Origin: Physocladia obscura | Lineage: Eukaryota > Chytridiomycota > Chytridiomycetes > Chytridiales > Chytriomycetaceae | Direction: 5' to 3' | NCBI GenBank assembly: GCA_027596945.1 | Contig: JADGJH010000320.1 | Coordinates: 1-21,090, forward strand | Length of the DNA stretch: 21,090 bases | Shown here: piece by piece, positions 9,641-17,827 of the stretch | Numbering within the stretch: position 1 is the stretch's first letter | Layout of the letters: every line of letters begins with the position of its first letter | The notes under the pieces: model-generated | Database searches by the model: none | What the model saw: the letters and a program-made list of their open reading frames with translations, nothing else | Told to the model about the DNA's origin: nothing | Translations under genes and position numbers: made by a program

Positions 9641-10232
9641 ATGAGCATTACAACCACTGAAACCAATGAAACCACTTCGTCCGCATTTTTGTCCGCATTG
9701 GCCACGGCATCACCGGCAATAATCACTCTTACGATCCGCTTGATCAAATCATTTGAATTCCGAAACTTCAAAAATCTGATTGTCCATGTTGATCCAACAA
9801 CAACAACGCCAGCTGATCTCGCAGCAATTGTGAAGCAAAGTATGTATTGCCATCAATTTGTTACTTTTTGACCATTTACATGAGTTAATCTGACTCATCC
9901 CTTCTCTTTTCCAGAGATTGAAAGCGAGAGTACGTTCAAAGTATATCGTACAGTAAACTTCGACACTTTCAAGCTATATACCAAAGCATTCGGCGCAAAG
10001 GTTTTGTCTATCGTCACTGTCTTGATGGAATAACAACAAAAAAACAAAACCGACATTTTAGACCCAGAATCTCATAATCAATCTGGATCACGATACCGAT
10101 TGGATTATGGACCCGACCGTCGTATTATCGGAACAGAAAGGAATGGGGACAATCGAAAACGAGACGGAAATCTCTTTCTTCAACAAGGAAATGTATGATG
10201 CGTACAAAGTGCATCCTGAAACAAAGTGGTAG
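9641..10232 (+). CDS. UPF0538 family protein (C2orf76 homologue)
   Basis: Three exons, 9641-9839, 9915-10000 and 10062-10232, with introns of 75 and 61 nt (GTATGT...CCAG and GTTTTG...TTAG); 151 residues. The spliced product matches the animal C2orf76 / UPF0538 family over its whole length: ITLTIRLIKSFEFRNFKNLI near the start (family: TVRLIRSFEHRNFK), a central VNFDTFKLYTKAFGAKTQNL, a DTDWIM segment and the end ENETEISFFNKEMYDAYK followed by a final Trp. Family function is unknown; the fold is expected to be ubiquitin-like, which is inference. A Thr-rich N-terminal extension of about 30 residues precedes the domain. The stop of the methyltransferase gene is only 67 bp upstream. AATAAA signals lie at 10269-10274 and 10307-10312. 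Confidence 0.85.
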
Positions 10233-10268
10233 CACCAGTTAACACACACACATACATCATTTTTTAAA

Positions 10269-10312
10269 AATAAATCAATCATTCCATCAGTGCGAGAGCC
10301 AAAGTAAATAAA
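10269..10312 (+). terminator. Two AATAAA poly-A signals of the UPF0538 gene
   Basis: AATAAA at 10269-10274 and again at 10307-10312, 37 and 75 nt after the stop. Cleavage after the second would fall near the stop codon of the convergent twin-CX9C gene (10334), so the two 3' UTRs probably overlap. Confidence 0.45.
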
Positions 10313-10333
10313 ATCTGCGAATTTATTAATGGT

Positions 10334-10643
10334 TTATTTGCGTGTCGTGGGTGTGGTTGCAGATTTATATTGATCCATGCATTCTTTATACAATTTCAAT
10401 TGGTCGCCACATTTGAGAACAGCTTTCCTGCCCACGTCTTTGTCCTGCGCGCGAAAAAAATGTGTTGACTTGCGAAAAAAGAAAACCCGGAAGATGAAAA
10501 CTCACGCCATTCGGCACGGAATTATAATCAAAGCAGTCAAAGAAGGATTCGCTCACGTCGCGACACTTTTTTAGCTTCAATGGAAAGTATGGCGGAAGCC
10601 GGGCGGTTTCAAGTTCTGCAACTGTGAATATTGCGGCACTCAT
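10334..10643 (-). CDS. Small twin CX9C (CHCH) mitochondrial protein
   Basis: Two exons read on the minus strand, 10643-10506 and 10444-10334, with a 61-nt phase-0 intron (GTGAGT...GCAG); 82 residues. Only the spliced form shows the fold: C27-RDVSESFFD-C37 in exon 1 and C58-GDQLKLYKE-C68 in exon 2, a textbook twin CX9C motif with a 20-residue hinge. Known members are imported by Mia40/Erv1 oxidation into the mitochondrial intermembrane space and serve cytochrome oxidase assembly or mitochondrial structure. I cannot name the orthologue. No mitochondrial presequence is visible, as expected for Mia40 clients. Start is the first true ATG in frame (10643). It converges on the UPF0538 gene with 101 bp between stops. 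Confidence 0.82.
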
Positions 10644-11666
10644 TTCCAATTTTCGATTAAAAAATCCGTCAATCCAAAAGATACTTCAAAAAAACATTTA
10701 TTGCGCTCTCGTTTAAACATACTTACTTCTGCCGCTGCCAACTTCCACCAGGTCCACAAATTAGTAATACTTGGAGTACCTGTTTCTCAATAGTAAACGA
10801 CGAGAGGAGTTTACACCAAGAGCCTGAGATATGCGTCTGATTGCTTCTCTCCCATTTTAACCCACTACTCCCTCCACTCCCACGACTCCCATCCCCCCAC
10901 CACCCCTCCAACTCACCTACACCGTAACCTCGACTACTTAGCTGCAGTACTTTTGTCATGCATGTACCATTATGTTGGCCCAGTTCAGACAATCTCGAAG
11001 AAAATTTGAGACAAGCATCTGGCAAGCACATGTTTCTGGACCAGAAATTTATGTTCGACCAGATTTTCATTTTTATTGTCGTTCATGTTCCTGCAACTGA
11101 TACTATTGGAGTCGAACACCAACATTGAACATTAACAAGCGACAGTGGAAAAAATATAATTGAGCCAAATGAGAAATGAAAGGATGAAAAAAATCCAACA
11201 AGAAGCAACAAAAATTGAGTAAAAGTAGTGAACACATATTTGCATAATGCCTTGAGTATCATTAGATCGTCCACTTTAACTTAGCCTTGCGCTTATTGCT
11301 TTTTGCAACTTTTGAAGTCTGATGAAACCCCAGCCAATCAAAAAAAAATTACAATAGGGCAAATAACAAAATCGAATCGCACTTATCTTTTTTGCCTGAT
11401 TTGATAAGCTTCATATTCACAATCTATTTTAATATTGCGAATTTTTTATTTCGTTCTTTTCCTGCGTAGTTCTTTCACAAAAAAAAGCAATTTGTAAGAA
11501 AAAATAAAACCATCCTGGCCAAGTTGTTTTTTCATAGTTGCAACTTGCCCGTTCTCTCTGCGATTTCATAAAGTGAAGGTTTGAGCTACTAAATTTCACG
11601 TGACTTTTGTGTCAAATTTTCCGACCAACAAATCTCCTTTTTTCTTTTTTTTTTTTATTCCACAAA
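10644..11666. other. Intergenic region between the twin-CX9C and eIF4A genes
   Basis: 1,023 bp between divergent genes, so two promoters are expected. Near 10721-10726 the minus strand reads GTAAGT, a good donor that might start a 5'-UTR intron of the CX9C gene. At 10845-10915 lies a C-rich, almost G-free tract (G-rich on the minus strand). From 11070 on the sequence is AT-rich and featureless. Open frames at 10723-11070 (minus) and about 10935-11130 (plus) match nothing I know. Confidence 0.5.
10861..10906 (-). repeat. 9-bp periodic C/G tract with G-quadruplex potential
   Basis: On the plus strand, runs of three or more C begin at 10861, 10870, 10879, 10888, 10893 and 10903. The first four are exactly 9 bp apart, with a CCCnnnACT pattern, so this is a degenerate 9-bp tandem repeat. 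On the minus strand it gives at least five consecutive G-runs with loops of 2-6 nt, which satisfies the G3+N1-7 quadruplex rule. The G-rich strand is the sense strand of the CX9C gene, about 220-265 nt upstream of its ATG. Confidence 0.7.
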
Positions 11667-13513
11667 ATGAGTAGAAAGTGAGTTTCTGTCAGCACAACCC
11701 TGTTATCGGCCAGAAATCGTTGAGTTCAAGTTGGAAAGCGTGCGTTCGGAGAGAAGGGTGGCGCAGACAGTGGCGCCGAAGCACGAAGCACATCAAAGAC
11801 ATCACTGCTGGTGAATCCGAAATATTTTCGGTTACGATGACTTCACAATCTTGTATCACAGACCCAGCACATGGCAAAACGAAAAAAAAAAAAACGAAAC
11901 AATCAATCGACGGAAAACCCACCACAAAAGAAATCCGAAGTGAGATAAAGGATAGCGAGAGAGAAATGGAGACTGCAGGCGGAAACGAGAGATAGAAAGA
12001 TGTATGAATCGCTTTTTTTCTTACACCTTTTTTCTTCTTTGCGGTAGCAACGATGCCCAAGAGGGCCCCAAAAACGATGCAAACGTCTTGAGTGACGTTC
12101 CTGAAGGCGAGATTGAGGTTGGTGTACAATAGATAAGCGTTGCTTTTTTTTTTGTTTATCATTGTGATGTCCTTGCAAAATTCTTTGTTCCAATGCATCA
12201 ATCAGACACTGAAGTTTTTTTTTTGTTCTTTATATATATATATATATAGTCTAATTGGGACACTATCGTCGACAAATTTGATGACATGAATCTGAAGGAA
12301 GAACTTCTCCGTGGAATTTACTCTTATGGGTGAGAATCAAAAACGAAGCGAAACACCAAACTGTTGAAACTCAAAAACAAAACACACAAAGATTCGAGAA
12401 GCCGTCTGCCATCCAACAGCGTGCGATTCTCCCAGTCGTTAAAGGCCATGATGTGATTGCGCAAGCGCAATCAGGAACCGGAAAAACAGCCACCTTCTCC
12501 ATCTCTGCTCTCCAATCTATCGACCTGACTCTGAAAAAAACCCAAGCCCTTATTCTTGCACCAACTCGCGAACTCGCACAACAGATCCAAAAAGTTGTGC
12601 TCGCGCTCGGCGACTACCTCAACGTGGATTGCCATGCGTGCATTGGGGGCACCAGCATTAAAGACGATATGCGCAAACTTCAAGACGGGGCGCAAGTTGT
12701 AGTCGGAACACCTGGGCGTGTGTTTGACATGATCAACCGCGGGCTTTTCCGGACTGACGACATCAAAATGTTTATTTTGGACGAAGCGGATGAGATGCTG
12801 TCGCGCGGTTTCAAGGATCAGATTTACGAGGTATTTCAGACCCTTCCCGGCACCACACAGGTCGTGTTGCTGTCGGCGACAATGCCTGCGGAGGTACTTG
12901 AAGTGACCAAGAAGTTTATGCGCGAGCCCGTGCGTATTCTTGTGAAGCGCGATGAACTGACGCTTGAAGGAATTAAGCAGTTTTTCGTATCTGTTGAGAA
13001 GGAAGATTGGAAGCTTGACACATTGTGTGATTTGTATGAGACTGTTACAATCACACAGGCTGTTATCTTTTGCAACACTCGTAGAAAGGTTGAATGGTTG
13101 ACGGAGAAGATGCACAGCAGAGAATTTACCGTTTCTGCTTTGGTAATATTTCTTTAACAAGACACCAAAAAAATTTATTGCTTAATATTTTTTTGCAGCA
13201 TGGAGAAATGACACAACCAGAACGAGAAGTAATCATGAAAGAGTTCCGTTCGGGCTCATCTCGCGTGCTGATCACCACCGACCTTCTCGCGCGTGGAATC
13301 GATGTGCAACACGTTTCGCTTGTCATCAACTACGACTTGCCAACGAACCGTGAAAACTATATCCACCGTATCGGTCGTGGAGGACGGTTCGGTCGTAAAG
13401 GAGTTGCGATCAACTTTGTGACTGGCGACGACACGCGCATGCTTCGTGACATTGAGACTTTCTATAGCACCCAGATTGATGAAATGCCACTTAACATTGC
13501 AGAACTTATTTGA
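11667..13513 (+). CDS. EIF4A: Translation initiation factor eIF4A (DEAD-box RNA helicase)
   Basis: Five exons: 11667-11677, 12048-12117, 12250-12329, 12392-13142 and 13199-13513, 408 residues, the normal size. ATP-dependent RNA helicase of the cap-binding eIF4F complex, acting in the cytoplasm. All motifs are present: Q motif [13 protein letters not shown] (54-66), motif I AQSGTGKT (79-86), PTREL (111-115), TPGR (160-163), DEAD (184-187), SAT (215-217), then RGIDV and [13 protein letters not shown] in the last exon. The start is inferred: an ATG with good context at 11667 opens an 11-nt exon (codons M-S-R plus two bases) before a GTGAGT donor, and a 370-nt intron joins it in frame to N-N-D-A-Q. 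Intron 2 (132 nt) ends in a TA repeat just before its acceptor. Exons 3-5 are certain; the first exon is likely. Confidence 0.93.
12229..12248 (+). repeat. TA microsatellite at the 3' end of eIF4A intron 2
   Basis: A run of about ten TA/AT units directly abuts the AG acceptor at 12248-12249, where a polypyrimidine tract would normally lie; a T-rich stretch sits just upstream. Confidence 0.7.
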
Positions 13514-13854
13514 GCCCTCTTTTTTTGTTGTTTTTTGTGTAGTTTAAGGTGCTGGTTTTGGTTGATTGGTGGTGTTGGAGAGTATTGGGGTAGGGAGTTA
13601 AATTGAGACTCTCATCAAACAAAAGGAAAAACTGAGGAAGGGAGGGGCTGCTCCTATGTTTTTGTTTTGTTTTGAAAAGACATGGATTGAACTTGAATCT
13701 TGCGTTCGGTTAATTTCTCATTGACATAGAACCCAACTCGACAGAGCATGTCATTTGATCGGCAGCGGCGCAGCGAGCGAATGAGACTGGTTGCGCACAT
13801 GTCTTGAGGAGGTGGGGAGATGAAGCGCCTGGGTTTAGTTGGTGATAGTGGTAG
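13514..13854. other. Spacer downstream of eIF4A
   Basis: 341 bp holding the 3' flank of eIF4A (T-rich 13518-13540) and then a moderately GC-rich stretch leading into the LisH-like remnant. No coding signal was found on the plus strand. The minus-strand frame 13710-13964 is judged a shadow. Confidence 0.5.
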
Positions 13855-14652
13855 TTGGCTTCGGTGATACGGACAATGACTTCAATCAGGGCTGATTTTG
13901 GGCTTGGCGGTGCCAGTAAGTTGTGCGACAAAGAAGCAACTCGAATTAAGCGAGACGCAGACATTGCACGCTGCAGTCATTGGCGGTGATTGTGGCCCTA
14001 CTTTGATGCTGCTAAACCAGCGCTACAACTGAAATGACAAACACAACTACAAATACACCTACAACCACAGCAACTGCAACAATAGCCAATAATATCTCTT
14101 CTGCCGAAACAATTCCTTTGATATACGAACAACGCTTCCTGGAGACACTGTACGGCCTAGCCACCACCCCCCAATCACCTGCCCATCCACACCTAACGGT
14201 TTCACAAAGAGTAGCGGCAGCACAACACGGCAATTTGTTTTCATCTTCAGGGATAAATGCATTTCTGTGGTCTATTGAAACTGGCCAAGTGCTAGACAAA
14301 TGGAGGTACCAGATTTCGGCATTTCTCATTTCAGTTTCAGACAAACGAATACGTGTATTTGGATTCTCAGACAACGCAAACACAGCAGAAGATTGCAACC
14401 CAAAAGGCGAGATACTATCTGTGTAAGAAATCGATTCTAGTGTCACTTATGACATGCCAAATGGTGGATACATTCTCGTGAATGTGTTAGAGATTGAAAA
14501 TGCTTTTTTTTTTTTTCACAGAAACTGTGAATTCAATTTCGTGGAACTGTGAACGGAATATTTTTGTCAATGCCAGCGATGATCACGCGATCCGAATCTG
14601 GGGAGATGTTGTGCTGGCATCATCATCTATATCAACATCAGCATGTGCATAA
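13855..14652 (+). pseudogene. Decayed GID7/WDR26-type gene (LisH-CTLH-WD40 remnant)
   Basis: Pieces of one protein family appear in the right order but in different frames. LisH-like: VIRTMTSIRADFGLGGASKL then CDKEA, 13864-13944, frame 1. CTLH-like: LELSETQTLHAAVIGGDCGP then TLMLLNQRYN, 13940-14029, frame 2, ending in TGA. Frame 0 from 14034: LIYEQRFLETL (CRA start), then WD40-like FLWSIETGQVLDKW and SDKRIRVF. An in-frame TAA stops it at 14424-14426, yet similarity resumes in the same frame (SSVTYDMPNGGYILVNVLEI). The last WD repeat, TVNSISWNCE...NASDDHAIRIWG, is back in frame 1 at 14524-14607. Compared with WDR26/Gid7 about 270 residues are missing between CRA and the propeller and another block before the last repeat. 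GID7 is a subunit of the GID/CTLH ubiquitin ligase. A badly spliced true gene is less likely because propeller blades are absent. Confidence 0.55.
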
Positions 14653-15217
14653 AACTAAATAACTGACTGGAAGGCAAGTTTTATAGTGTGATTACTCCTT
14701 GTATTATTTTTTGTCTATCTAACGTGTACCAATTCATTTCAAACTACAACAGAATGTATAATTTGAGTGAATAAATCCATATGCAAATGCTCATTTCAGA
14801 AAAAACAAAATAAAACATAAAGAAGTTGGTCAAATAACGCTTAGATTGTTGTGACCATCCTTCAAATTTTCAAAAAACATTTGAGATATATTGTTTGTGA
14901 TAATAGCCAGTCTTATAGAACCCCCAATATTTAAGAATTCTGACTTTGAAAAGACATTTGAAGCCGTGACCAGTATAATGCCATCTACGTCTGTAGCTCT
15001 TGTCACCAACAAGCTGTAAAAGCAAATCACAGATATATATCCAAACAAATTTTGATGAAATATGATTTGCTCGAGCCACTGTTTACTCCAACTTTTTGGT
15101 GAAGTGTTTATCTATTACGTTGTTACAGTCACTAACGCTTAAATTTTTTTGAAGTTTTTTTTTTTCTTTGTTGTATGCTATTTGAATAATTTGTCAGTAT
15201 ATTTATATTTTATTTTC
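14653..15217. other. Intergenic region, no gene seen
   Basis: 565 bp, AT-rich, between the 3' end of the GID7-like remnant and the 3' end of the minus-strand coiled-coil gene. TTTATT at 15209-15214 reads AATAAA on the minus strand just after that gene's stop. Minus-strand frames at 14830-15048 and 14870-15079 show no coding character. Confidence 0.55.
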
Positions 15218-16116
15218 TTAAACTGCTGGAACAGAAGCAGACATTTTCTCGACATCATTTTCAATAACGTGAACATCTTTAGAAATCTTCAGATAGATGG
15301 AAAGCAACCTGTCGAATTCGGCGCCAGCACCCGTATATGCATGGAGTTTGGCGTCGAGACGAGAAATCTGAACATCTGTTTCGCGTTTAATTGCATCAAG
15401 TTGGGATTTTTCGGCTCGCATCGAGGAGCCGTAGGAGGACGAGTTGCCAAAGACGGCGTGTTCAAGCTGGATTTCCATACATTTGAGTTTTTTGTAAATG
15501 TTTGTAACAATAGCTGAAAAGTAGCAGGCAAATATTTTGTGGTGTTGGGCGTGGTGCGTGTGCCTGAAGGTTTGGAGGGCAGCGACGAGACTAGATATAG
15601 TTTGGAGAGTAGTCTATATTTATTATTATTTTTTAATGCTTGGGTTGAATGTTTTGTTGTTTTGGGTACCATAAAGTAGTCTTCGATGGCATCAGCGATT
15701 TTGCGCTCGAGAGCCTTTGCTTCGTTGTCGAGGGCAACGACGGCATTGAGGCGAGCCATGATTTTGTCTTGGGGAGTGGTGTCGGGCTGTTTTGATTCGG
15801 AATCAATGCTGTCATCCTCTGGGTTGGCTGGTACGGAGTACGGCGTGGCCTTGTGTGATCGCGAAGCCGCTTCAAGGGCACGGACGGCCGTGCGCACGGT
15901 CTGCAGGGCTTCGAACGCTTGTTCGTGCGCTTCTTCCTCCGAGTGTTTGGGCGGCAACGGCACCGGCACCGCCTTGCCATCCTTGTAAACTGTGCTGGCC
16001 GCCTGGCTGCCCTTTCCACCAGCCCCCACTTTGGCTTCTTTGCCTGCTTTGGCCTCTTTTCCCCTTATGTTCGCTGCCGCTGTTGTCATGGCATTACTGG
16101 CATTTGTTGTAATCAT
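15218..16116 (-). CDS. Uncharacterised coiled-coil protein
   Basis: Two exons on the minus strand, 16116-15670 and 15613-15218, with a 56-nt phase-0 intron (GTACCC...ATAG); 280 residues. The acceptor was chosen because it is the only nearby AG that keeps frame and extends exon 2 through TTLQTISSLVAALQTFRHTH. Layout: Ala/Gly/Lys-rich start (1-55), a helical acidic segment (58-90), a low-complexity linker, then long helices from about 115 to 275 with heptad-like hydrophobics, for example KIADAIEDYF and GAGAEFDRLLSIYLKISKDV. No membrane segment and no known catalytic motif. The all-helical plan would fit a structural subunit such as a microtubule- or kinetochore-complex component, but I cannot assign one. 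The ATG context (AACA) is good. HEM3 starts 58 bp away in the opposite direction. Confidence 0.68.
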
Positions 16117-16174
16117 TGTTTCTTGTTTTCGCAGAGATCAACTCGAAATTGCTGTCATCCAAAAAAGGCAAAAA
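16117..16174. promoter_or_regulatory. 58-bp bidirectional spacer between the coiled-coil and HEM3 starts
   Basis: Only 58 bp separate the two divergent ATGs. The HEM3 side holds TTTCTTGTTTTCGCAG (16119-16134), which is a good 3' splice site 40 nt before the HEM3 ATG. HEM3 may therefore have a leader intron whose donor lies inside the coiled-coil gene on the other strand, making the two transcription units overlap. Confidence 0.45.
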
Positions 16175-17676
16175 ATGAAACGCAAGATCTCCAACGACAA
16201 CAACGCCATCATTAGTGAGGCGAACGTTGGTACAAGCAGTCTTCATAATGCCAACGCTAGTACCAGCAATGACAGCGCGGAATCTGCTAGCAAGAAGCCT
16301 GCCACCCGCCGTACGCTGATTATCGGTTTGTCTTTGTCTTTTCATTAGCTGATGAATTCCTCAATTAATCTTGTATTCCCACTTGTGAATGTGCCAAATC
16401 AAATCACTCCTATTTGCTACACCAATTAATATAAAATAATGCAATGCGTCCGTCTTTCGTTCGCTGGTCACAGGAACCCGCAAGTCGCAGTTGGCAATGG
16501 TACAGACTGAGTTTGTCAAGGCCCAACTCGAAAAACTGCACCCTGACATTTCATTCCAAATCCTTGGTATGACTACCACGGGCGACAGGGTTCAGAACGT
16601 GGCTCTCGCAAAAATCGGTTCGAAATCGCTCTTCACTAAAGGTTTGTCCCTTTTTTTCTACATAAATACCAAATAATGCTAATTTAATTACTACACTTTT
16701 GCTATACAGAACTCGAAGACGCTCTCTCAAACAAGACTGTCGATTTTATTGTACATTCTCTCAAAGACATGCCTACGGTCCTGCCGGACGGTATGACTCT
16801 TGGTGCCATTCTGAAACGCGAAGACCCCCGTGATGCTGTCATTCTTAAAAAGGATCTCCATGACCGTCATTTTTCTCTCGAATCTCTACCCAAAGGCTCC
16901 GTCATTGGTACTGGTTCTGTGAGGCGTGTTGCTCAGCTGCGTCGTCGATTTCCTCACCTTGTTTTTCAAGATGTGGTGTGTTTTTTGTGCACAGCGAAAA
17001 GAAAAAATCAAACGAAGCGAGAAGCGACCGTAATGAAAAATGAAAAAAAGAAATAATAAGGGCGAAAATTAGAAAAAAAGAAAAAAATTAAACAAAGTGA
17101 GGAGTAGTAGAGTTGCAAGTTATTTTTATTAATGAGAAAAAAAAGAGAGGAAACATTGACACACGTCTTGCAAAACTCGACGACGCATCCAGCCCATACT
17201 GTGCCCTCATTCTTGCTCACGCAGGCCTCACGCGCATCAATCGCGCCGACCGCGTCTCGCAAACCCTCAGCGACGACTCGATTCTGTATGCGGTTGGTCA
17301 AGGCGCAATCTGCATTGAATCGCGTGCCGATGATCGCGACGTTGCCGCTGTTGTATCGACGCTCGAGCACCTCGATACCGCTCTGCGGTGTATCGCTGAG
17401 CGCGCATTCATGCGGGGGCTCGAAGGTGGATGTAGCGTACCGCTGGGCGTTTGGTCGGAACTCGCTGTGATTGGGGGCAGTAAAGCACGGCTGCTGTTGA
17501 AAGGCAATGTATGTTCAGTTGATGGAGCCAAGGAAGTTCGGGGTGATATTGTAGGGGAGATTGATTTGAGGGATGCTGACAAGGCAAAAAGCGTGGCGGA
17601 ACAGATGGGCCATGATTTGAGTCTCAAGTTGGTTGAGTTGGGTGCTCAAAATATTCTCAAGGAGATTCGGGCGTGA
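16175..17676 (+). CDS. HEM3: Porphobilinogen deaminase (hydroxymethylbilane synthase)
   Basis: Four exons: 16175-16325, 16474-16641, 16710-16975 and 17146-17676, with introns of 148, 68 and 170 nt and consistent phases; 371 residues. Condenses four porphobilinogen molecules into hydroxymethylbilane in heme synthesis, in the cytosol. Hallmarks: IIGTRKSQLA (49-58), MTTTGDRV, FTKELEDAL across exons 2-3, VHSLKDMPT with catalytic Asp126, IGTGSVRRVAQLRRRFP, RGNIDTRLAKLD at the exon 3-4 junction, and the dipyrromethane cofactor Cys291 in LEGGCSVPLG. The N-terminal 45 residues (Asn/Ser-rich) precede the domain and exceed the yeast and human proteins; the frame is open upstream of 16175, so the start could lie in an earlier exon. 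Intron 3 is purine-rich and its acceptor (AAAAAAAG) lacks a pyrimidine tract, but the exon join is fixed by the protein family. Confidence 0.93.
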
Positions 17677-17777
17677 AAAATCTATCTACCTGTGGATGTT
17701 AAATTCAAAAGGAAAAGAGTACTAAAACTCTTATTTTTTTCTTCTTCTTTTTCCACACATCCTTTATAAAGATTTAA

Positions 17778-17783
17778 AATAAA
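17778..17783 (+). terminator. AATAAA poly-A signal of HEM3
   Basis: AATAAA about 100 nt after the HEM3 stop, within the 151-bp gap to the convergent ZFAND4-like gene. That gene has its own AATAAA (minus strand, 17827-17822) directly abutting its stop codon. Confidence 0.45.
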
Positions 17784-17827
17784 AACTGATTAAGAAAATT
17801 TCGTTTTTTTGGTTGTTGTATTTTATT

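Noticed and set aside
10723..11070. 115-codon minus-strand frame with a P-loop-like ICGPGGS
   Set aside because: The GPGGSW string lacks the GKS/T of a Walker A motif, and most of the frame is a translation of the C/G repeat tract; no domain is recognisable.
11678..12047. snoRNA in the long eIF4A intron, since eIF4A introns host snoRNAs in vertebrates
   Set aside because: No paired C box and D box, and no clear H/ACA hairpins with ANANNA and ACA were seen. The open frames inside it are low-complexity.
13710..13964. Minus-strand 84-codon frame behind eIF4A
   Set aside because: It is antisense to the better-supported LisH-like remnant and has no domain.
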